Origin: Lampris incognitus
Taxonomy: Eukaryota > Chordata > Actinopteri > Lampriformes > Lampridae
Direction: 5' to 3'
NCBI RefSeq assembly: GCF_029633865.1
Contig: NC_079224.1
Location: forward strand, 18,813,126 to 18,877,125
DNA: 64,000 nt
Shown: positions 1 to 8,800 of the stretch, one piece after another
How the letters are laid out: every line of letters starts with the position of its first letter
Position numbering within the stretch: position 1 is the stretch's first letter
Translations under genes and position numbers: made by a program
Notes under the pieces: model-generated
Database searches by the model: none
What the model saw: only the letters and a program-made list of their open reading frames with translations
What the model was told of the DNA's origin: nothing

Positions 1-299
1 TTTATTTCAATTTACTCAAGTTAAACCTTATATACCAAAATGAAAAGGGAAAGACGGGAACATTTAAAAATAATTGCTTTAAGTACTGACAACTAGATGA
101 TTTAATGAAAGCCTAATAGGGAACCGTATATAAGGTTCTGACAAATTATAAACATATCCTTTCTGCAGAATCAAGCACTGTTGCTGGTAAACATTTCATT
201 AACTGCTAGTGCTTCTACCGAAATATTTTCAATTTTTAGTATGGTGTCAGATTACAGGTGTAATCACAAACATCAATAATACAACTACAGGAGTCCACC

Positions 300-329
300 C
301 CCCCCCCCACACACACACACACACACACT
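300..329. repeat. Poly-C followed by (AC)n microsatellite
   Basis: A run of C residues passes directly into alternating AC. It is a simple repeat with no coding content. Confidence 0.9.
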
Positions 330-484
330 GCAGGGAATCATCAACTGGCTGACGATCTCAATGGGTTTTATTGCAGGTTTGATAAGCAAACTTTCATACC
401 CCTCACCCTCTCCAGCCACAACACACAACCAACTGCACCCCCTGCCAGCCCCTCTCCCCTCCCCACTGAACTCCCACCCGCACT

Positions 485-1080
485 CAGGATGTGTGCTGAG
501 GACGTGCGCCAGCTCTTCCAGAGACAGAAGATCAGGGAAGCACCAGGCCCGGATGGCATGTCACCCTCCTGTCTAAAGGTCTGTGCTGACCCATTTTCAC
601 ACTGATCTTCAACAGATCACTGGAGCTGTGTGAAGTCACCTCCTGCTTCAAGAAATCCACTGTCATCCCGGTCTCCCAAGAAACCCTATATCACAGGATT
701 ACATGACGTCTGTGGTCATGAAATGCAACATGGGAACTACATCGTCCAACACCTCGACTCCCTAGGGACACATGCAAGGGTCATGTTTGTGGACTTCAGT
801 TCAGCATTCAACACCATCGTCCCAGATATCCTCCACTCCAAACTCACCCGGCTCACTTTACCAGCCCCCATCTGCCATTGGATCGCAAACTTCCTGACAG
901 ACAGGAGGCAGCTGGTGAGGCTGGGGAAAATCACATCCAGCACCCAGACAGTCAGCACTGGCACCCCGCAGAGATGTGTACTCTCCTCTCTACTCTTCTC
1001 CCTCTACACAAATGACTGCAACTTAGATGACCCGTCCGTTAAACTCCTGAAGTTTGTGGACAATACAACCACCATAGGTT
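485..1080 (+). mobile_element. L2-like LINE reverse transcriptase fragment, broken
   Basis: The translated pieces match the fingers and palm of a non-LTR retrotransposon reverse transcriptase of the L2 type. Around 537-590 the frame reads APGPDGMSPSCLK. From 786 it reads VDFSSAFNTIVPD. At about 895-985 it reads FLTDRRQLVRLG and then TGTPQRCVLSSLLFSLYT. The expected catalytic FADD near 1058 reads FVDN, so the last catalytic aspartate is gone. The pieces lie in more than one frame, and both ends of the LINE ORF are missing. The fragment stops where a Penelope-like terminal block starts (about 1075). It lies downstream of the last mrpl37 exon found, probably in that gene's final intron. It is a dead copy. 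The L2 assignment rests on motif style only; a related clade such as Rex1 is possible. Confidence 0.75.
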
Positions 1081-1240
1081 GTATCAGGCATAACGGTCGT
1101 TTTGTTATACAATTTTGATGTTTATAAGTTTAGGGGAGACCTGCAGTCAGCTGAGACTGAAGAAGTCACTTAGATGAGTGATGAAACGTTTCTCTCTAAA
1201 TAAATATGGTGCCCAGATGAACTGATTCAACTTTCTGTGA
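1075..1240 (+). mobile_element. Solo Penelope-like terminal block (pLTR fragment)
   Basis: This segment matches, in the same order, the terminal block at 4860-4990: a gtcgtt...gtttataag segment, then cctgcagtcag, then gactgaag and a GATGAGTGATGAAAC segment, then an AATAAA-containing stretch, then cagatgaactgattcaac. No coding part is attached. It is a separate, heavily truncated insertion that abuts the LINE fragment. The hammerhead-like core is partly preserved here (stem GTCACT/AGTGAT followed by GAAAC). Confidence 0.65.
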
Positions 1241-2148
1241 GAATTGGGCTTTGCTACTCATCCATCTCCCTTCATCACATATTTTAGAAGAATGATTTAG
1301 TTTTGGAGATTCGATTAATAAAGTATTTGACCTCCTTAATGGGATAATTTGAGGATGCTCTACATAAGGAAACTTCAGAAAAGTTTTAAGGCAGCTTGTC
1401 TCCTCTTCACCACTCAAAGCAAATGTAGTATCTTTACCTGGGACTCTGTGGATGCTGAGACATTTGGGATTCAACTCTTTATCTTAGTTCCACAGGAGTG
1501 TCCCTGGTTGCTGAAACACTCTACACCAGCCATCCACAACTGAAGAACTTTGGACTAGAAAATAACGTTTGGCACCACAAGGCCTTTCTACAAACGGAAT
1601 CCTGTTTAATTACCGAGTGCCTTATGTTCCAGCAATTGTCACATAAAATTGGAAACTCTTACATTTGATTTTTGGCACAAAAAAAAAAGCCTGGTATTCA
1701 CAAATTTGATATTTGAAAAATATCCCCCACACAGAAACCAATTTCAAAAAGGCAGCGAGTCCACAAGGTGAACTGTCCTTTGTGGCTTGTTGTGTGCTAG
1801 CCTGCCTTGGACACTGGTCATATGGGCACAGTTGGTTACAATTGTGGTGCATCGAGTGTCAATTATGCAGACCGCTTGGATCAGTCTCCAGAGCTGGAAT
1901 CTTGTAGAAATCACTTTGCAACAACAGCAAGGCCAGACCCACTGTCACAAAAGATCAATGTGATCAATTTGCAAGATCGGTCTGACTTGCTAGAGACTAG
2001 GGATCCATACACACTGGGGCAAATAGACAGCATGAACCAACACTGTCCTGAAATGCTTAGTAAAGAAAGGACTGCCTTGGCCTGGAGGCCCAACTTATTG
2101 GAGGTTTACTCAGCTGACTGACAGGGCAGACAAAGACACTTATACCAC
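1241..2148. other. No gene or clear repeat seen
   Basis: Only short chance reading frames occur here. No exon of mrpl37 or any transposon motif could be recognised on either strand. Confidence 0.5.
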
Positions 2149-2249
2149 TTTCACACTGGCCAAAAAACCCCCGCTAACATCCGCCTTTGGTGGTGAATTT
2201 TACATTGACCAAAGGCGGATGTTAGCGGGTTTTTTGGCCAGTGTGAAAA
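2149..2249. mobile_element. Short foldback element (MITE-like hairpin)
   Basis: Two arms of about 41-43 bases, at 2149-2191 and 2208-2248, are reverse complements with only a two-base C-run difference. They begin tttcacactggccaaaaaa and are separated by about 16 bases. The RNA or single-stranded DNA would form a long stable hairpin. No coding capacity is present. This is the architecture of a miniature inverted-repeat transposable element; the superfamily is not assignable. Confidence 0.75.
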
Positions 2250-2736
2250 CGCCATTAGGCAGAGTGAGAAATGGAAAAGCTAGATACAGAAAGACAGAAG
2301 GCCTGTTTAAGATGTTCAGATTCGGCACCGTTTAAATGCTGTTGCAAAGGCAACTGAGGTGCTTTTTTGTTTTTTTTTTTCAAAGCATAGGAACAAGCAA
2401 TATGCATTTATTTACAAGCAGTAGCTCAAAAAACCGTCATGGAAGATAAGGAATAGCTCCTTATCTTCCATCACAGACAGCAAAACTGCTATACTTTGAT
2501 ATGTTACAAAATGAATTTGGATAAAGGACATAACGGCCACAAAGCAAACCCTATATTTCATGGGAAGTTTTGTCCCTGGAGGCAGACGAAATACATAGCA
2601 AAACCAAGGCTTCTAGGGAGTGATTTGAACAGTGACTGTGTCATTCTCCCATTCAACCAAAATGAATTTAATGATATGTCAAAGCAACAAAAGTTACATG
2701 GTGCGAGTTAAAATAAAAACAGCACTTAATCGATCA
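2250..2736. other. Presumed mrpl37 intron, nothing recognised
   Basis: This stretch lies 3' of the exon ending at 2743 on the minus strand. I looked for the final mrpl37 coding exon here and to the window start and did not find it. Confidence 0.5.
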
Positions 2737-2742
2737 TCTTAC

Positions 2743-2817
2743 CACTACTTGCTTCTTTTTGATGAGCGGTTGGACCTTTGCAAAGTCATAGAGCAGAACA
2801 TCTTCATCCACCCACAC
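2743..2817 (-). CDS. mrpl37: mrpl37 exon 7 (penultimate)
   Basis: The acceptor is accggcag. The exon encodes [20 protein letters not shown] and KKQVV. A perfect GTAAGA donor follows base 2743. If it is not spliced, translation would add only V-R before TGA. The family has about 25 more residues, so splicing to an exon outside the window is more likely. Confidence 0.85.
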
Positions 2818-5800
2818 CTGCCGGTGACAGAGATGAACAGAAAAAGATAGCAGCAGAAAACAGTTAAAACAGTTGAGCTTTTGCCTACCTAAACACTTGA
2901 ACCCAAGCAATCTACTATTATATTAACTGAAGCACGTTATTCCTTTTGGAAAACAATTTCTAAAGAAATTGGTGACGGCACATTTTTTATGGTGTCACCG
3001 ACTCATTTCAGGCTGTAAGAAAAAAATGTGTCCAGACATTCAATGGTTGAATCAGTTCATCTGGACACATCGTTTATTGACAGATATGTTTAATCATTCA
3101 TCTAAGTGACATCTTCAGTCTCAACTGACTGCAGGTGTCCCCACCCTTATAAACAATACAACTGCATATAACGACCGAAACCAACGACCAGTGTCATATA
3201 CAAATATGGGTGTGACATTAACTAGAGTTTCAATGGCCATGTGTACTATTCACAGAGGACTTGGGGATGTTTGTAATTACAGCATTGTAAGATGGCAACA
3301 GATGTACTCTTACCCCCCCCCTCGGTTCAGGGATGGCTGTTTCCTCCTCACATAGATGGCCTCTTTGACTCCCTGTTCAAACCAGCGTTCCTCCCTATCA
3401 AGTATCTCTACATCCTCATTCTTGAAAGAGTGGCCACTGGCCTGTAGCTGTGTGTAGACTGCAGAGTCCTGTCCTGACGTGTTAGCTCTTCTGTGTTGTG
3501 CCATCCTCTTGGCCAGCATCTGTTTAGTTTCCCCAGCACACAAGTCAGGGCAACCCTCCTGGCACTTAACAGCGTACACTATATTGCTCTGTTTGTGCCG
3601 GGGGACACGATCCTTGGGATGGACCAACTTCTGGTGCAGCGTGTTTGGGGTTTGAAAGCAACTGAGACACGGTGTTTAAATACGCGTCTCAGCTTTTCCA
3701 ACACTCCCACCACATACAGAATCACCACTGGTTTATGCTTAGACAGCTGTTGTCCTTTTCTTCTCTTCGATTGACTGGTGCACTGTTTCGGCATCTTCCT
3801 GGCTTTGACAAACACCCAGTTAGGATAACCACACTTGACCAGGGCCTGTTTAATGTGGGGTTTCTCCCCTTCGGTTGGGACGTTGTCAGCTCTGTGAGAC
3901 AGCGTCCTGATGACTCCTAGTTTGTGCTCCAGTGGACGATGAGAGTCAAACCTTAAGTACTGATCAGTATGTCTTGGTTTACGGTAAACATCAACAATCA
4001 AATGTCCCCCATCACCAATTGCAATTTCACAGTCTAAGAAGGCTAACCCGTCATTCTTCACATCCTCCCTGGTGAACTTGATGTGGTTGTCCACAGTTAA
4101 TGTGGTCGATGAAATGTGGTACATCCTGAGATTTAATTTTAACCCAGGTGTCGTCCACAAATCTGAACCAATGGCTAGGTGGTGTCCCTGGATAGGACAT
4201 CTGAGCCCTCTTTTTCACTTCCTCCATAAACAAGTTGGCCACTACACGTGAGACTGGGGAACCCATAGCACACCCATGCTTCTGCCTATAGTACTGCACC
4301 CTGTATGTGAAGTACATAAACTGAAGACACGGTTTCAGGAACAGATACATTTGGTCAGTGTTAAGGGTGGTCCTATAGCTAAGGATGGGGTTGTTTTGTA
4401 ATTTCATACGGACTACCTCCACTGCTTCATCAACAGGAACTTACATGAAGAGAGACTTAACATGATAAGAGACCATTGTTTCATCCCTCTCCATAAAGAT
4501 GTCCCTCACCTTACCCACAAAATTTCATAGTGTTCTGAATGTGATGTTCATTACTGCCAACAGGTTACCAACAGGTTAAGAATAGATGCATGAAACTTAG
4601 AAATGTTATAGGTCACCGAGTTAATCATACAAACAACAGGCCGTAATGGCACATCCTGTTTATGTAGTCTGTATGGGTTACCTAAGATACATAAATTGGA
4701 TGTGCCATTACAGGCTACTGTTTGTATGATAACTCAGTGACCTATAACATCTCTAAGTTTCATGCATCTATTGTTAACCCATTGGTAACCTGTACACATG
4801 GCCACTGAAACTCTAGTTATCGGTCACACCCATATTTGCACATGAAACTGGTCATTGGTGTTGGTCGTTATGCAATTGTATTGTTTATAAGCGTGAGTAC
4901 ACCTGCAGTCAGTTTAGACTGAAGATGTGACTTACTTGAGTGGTGAAACGCATCTGTCAATAAACGTGTCCAGATGAATTGATACAACCTTCTTTGATTT
5001 TCTTGCCTGGATTATTGAGCATGCATCAAAACATGTCCAGACATTACTCTCACTGCCATCTTCTTAACATTAGTGAGTCAACAAAACTTTCTGAATGCAA
5101 GTTAAAGGTGTATTTATATGCCATGCAAAGGAATTTAGTTCAAAGCAAAGAAAATTCTCCAAGCTGTAACCTCAGGACCTCCACCCTCCACCCTGTTCCA
5201 GACAGCCTTTACTACACCTTCTGTTACAGCACAAAGAGGGCATCACTGTACATATTATGTAACAGAAACACACTAGTACCAAGAGGAAAAGTAACACAAC
5301 TTTAACTTATAGTCAATGACAACCAGTGCCTGCACCTGCAACTTAGGCAAGTTAGGAGGCAGTGGAGTGGAGCAGATGGTGACTATAGTGGAGACTCAAC
5401 TAGGGGTAGGTACTATAAAAATGTCTAACTCGGTGGATATAGTTTAATAGTACCCAATGTCCACACTGACCAGTTGTTGTGTTATAGCTCAGAATGGGCA
5501 GCAGCGTACATCATGTAAGAGCATCAGCAATAAGCTTATTTGTTTATAGTAGACAACGGATCCTAGCATAACATAGAACGTTAAGCCCCATAAGGTCATA
5601 AATGTGAAATATTATGTTTAACAAATGTGTACCAATGAGACCTTTTTTTGCCCAAGGGAGACTTGGGGGTGGAAGTGAAGACTTGAAAATGGACTTTTCC
5701 TTATTTTGCAGTTATACTTTTATATGCATTGTTTGAATTTCTGCACTACTTTGAGAAGAGAGGAAAAATCCAAATGTGGTGGGATTATGTTATGGAATAA

Positions 5801-8800
5801 ATGTACATGGTATAAGATGCATTGGCTTTCTAAATTACATGACATATACCAAGGCACTCAACAACTACATTTTCTCAGAAAGCAGCAACTATAGTCCAAA
5901 ACAATAATACTGCACCTGGTTTTTGATGCCGCTGTCTTCATGGAGATCAGTGGTGTTGAGTTGAAAAACAACAAACTGGAACACCCTACCATTGTTCCCC
6001 ACTGCCTGCACTGTAATAGGATGATCTAATACACGCAGCTGGGTCTATTGGTAGGAGAGAAAGTTGGTGTGAAAGAGAGGGAAAGACTGATTTATTAAGT
6101 GAGGTTTGGGTCAAAGTATTGTTTTATGCAAAGAAATCTCCTATGCCCTCCTCTATGTTTATATGTGATTTTATCATTGCAGTGTGGAACCTGTGAAGTT
6201 TAAATGTATATGTTCTTACCCCATACAGTGTGTGTGCACGGGCCAAAGCACTGCCAAAGCTGAACATGATCATCTTGGCCCTGAGCTGATCTGGATAGAG
6301 CTTACAGGAAACATCTCCCGCCTCCAGGAAGAAGAGTGTATGGGCATTGGGGTAAGGATAGTCACTTCTGAAACCTGAAAAAAGCCATTGGTTAACCAGG
6401 GGTGTGTTTCACAAACAACAGCTGAAGTCTCTGTCTAACCACTGTAGAACCATTAGAGCAGCTCCTTTATGACTAGTTGTGGCTCTTTTAAGTCCTACTT
6501 AAAAAAACAAAAACAAATCTACAACGAAAAACATCGTCAGCAGAATTCATCATTATTTCATTCTCATTCATTCACAAGTCACATCAATCTATTACGCTCC
6601 CACCCCTCAACCGTCTGAACAACCAATCACAATTTCTCTCAGGTCTCGCACTCTGTTTGCAGGCGCGCAACACAAGTGCAAACTCAACCACACTGGGAAA
6701 ACTAGCATAGCATGAAGCTGAAATGGCGAAAGAACATAAGCGCAAAAATGAAGAGGAATATCGAACATTTAAAGAGGACTGGGAAGTTTTTCTTTGTGTC
6801 CAGCGGTTCGGGAAAATGCATCTGTCTGCTTTGTGATAATGTCATTTCACAATTTAAAAGGTCCAATATGCAGCGCCGTCATGAAACAAAACACCCAAGG
6901 TTTAGTACCGACTTTCCAAAAGGTGGAGCGCTAAGGGCTGAAAAGCTGGCGAGGCTCAAACAGAACCGAACTGCTCAGAAAAACTTCTTCCACACTATTA
7001 CTAGTGAAAGAGCGACAGAGGCATCCTACAAAATCCCACATGAACTGATGAAAAAGATGAAGCCGTATACTGATGGAGAAATGGTGAAGGATTGCATACT
7101 GCTCGCCTGTTCAACGTTGTTTCCCGAGAAAAAAGACCTGGAATGAGAAGTAAAAAAATCTTCAACTGTCGGATTCTACTGTGGCTAGGAGGTCATCAGA
7201 CAATTCAGAGAACAATGAAAATATTCTTAAGAAGAAACTGTCATCCGCTGAGTTTGTCAGCATTGCAATGGATGAAAGCCTGGATATCAACGACATGCCA
7301 CAATTACTAATTTTCGTCCGAGGAATCAACAGTCAGTTTGACATTAAAGAAGAACTGCTTGACATGGCTCCACTGGTAAATGGAACAACAGGCATGGAGA
7401 TAAAAAACGCTGTACTGGAAACATTGGAAAAGTTTAACATTGGACAAGAAAAAAAAAATCACAGCATTCACAACATATGGCGCGCTGGAGATGCTTGGTA
7501 AGAGAAACTGGGCTGTGGCTTTGCTGAAAGAGGCACTGAAAAACAAAGGAGTTGCTGAGGACATTTTTTCATACCATTGTATTGTGCATCAACAAGCCTT
7601 GTTTGCGAAGTTCAAGTGTCTGAATGATGTGATGGCAAATGTAATCAAAGTTGTTGATTACATCAGGGCCCGTGCAAGAAACCACTTGAACTTTAAATTG
7701 CTATGTGAAGAGTTTAAGACTCACTATGGGGATTTGGTGTTACACACCACGATTAGATGGCTGTCTAAACGACGTATGCTTGCACATTTTGTGGACCTGC
7801 TTGAACCACTGAAAGCCTTTATTGTCGGCCAAGAGGAGACTTCCCGATTTTCCTTTTTGGATGACAAGTGGGTGCTTTCTGCTGCTCTCCTGTGTGACAT
7901 TACACAACACTTGAATGAACTTAATTTCAAGATGCAGGGAAGAAACAAGACCGTGTATGAGCTCTACACGGCTGTCATGAGGATTTTCTGACAAATTGGA
8001 TGTACTTGAACAAAGTGCTCGGTTCTGATTACTGCTTCTTCCCCACCGTGCAGAAAGTGATGCTGCATGTGAATGCTGCCCCTTCCTGTAAGTCACAATT
8101 ATGTGATGTGCTAAGTGAGCTCAAGCAAAACTACAAATCAAAATTCTGAGACTTCCAAGGATCAAGGCAATGTTTTTCTACTTGTGAAAAACCCATTCCT
8201 GATTGAGATCGATGAAATGAAGCAAATAAGCGATCAGCTTGGACTTGTGCAGCTTCAAATGGAGTTTGTGGAGTTAGAGGGCTCAGATGAACTTCAGCAT
8301 CAGTTTCAGATTAAAGATGCTGTGGGGCATCTTCCAAACATATCCAGACTTGCAAGATGCACCATCTCAATGTTTCTGTCCACATACCAGTGTGAAGCAG
8401 CATTCTCTGCGCTCTCAAAAATAAAATGTCGCAACCGAAACAGATTGAGTCTGTGGCACATAACAGAGGCCCTTCAGGTCACCGTTTCCAGTGCAGAGCC
8501 CGACTACAAATCCCTTGTGCAGCAGGAGCATCAGAACTCACACTGAGTGAAGTAAGTTCAATGTTGCTCTTCTGACAACCACTTCTAGTCTGAAATACTA
8601 ATGTAGACTACAATAGAACTGAAAGTCTGTTACCGTTTTCCCTTCGGGGGGGGGGGGGCAGGAGAGAGAAAGGGGAACATCACAGAGAAAAGAGGCCAAC
8701 TACCTGCTGTTATGGACTGTGATGATCAGAAATGTGCTGTGTTATGTTGTTATGGACTGTGATGATCAGCAATGTGCTGTGTGTTATGTTGTTATGGACT

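Larger units (their letters stand above)
2990..4985 (-). mobile_element. Penelope-like retroelement (Neptune-like), degenerate
   Basis: The core encodes reverse transcriptase then a GIY-YIG endonuclease on the minus strand, the order typical of endonuclease-bearing Penelope-like elements. Terminal blocks of about 200 bases lie in inverted orientation to each other: 2990-3260 reads minus and 4790-4985 reads plus. Both carry gactgaagatgtgact-like and ctgtcaataaacg-like segments. A 100-bp palindrome (4556-4792) joins the coding part to the inverted block. The insertion lies inside the mrpl37 intron between exons 6 and 7. Frameshifts and lost residues show that it is no longer active. Confidence 0.82.
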
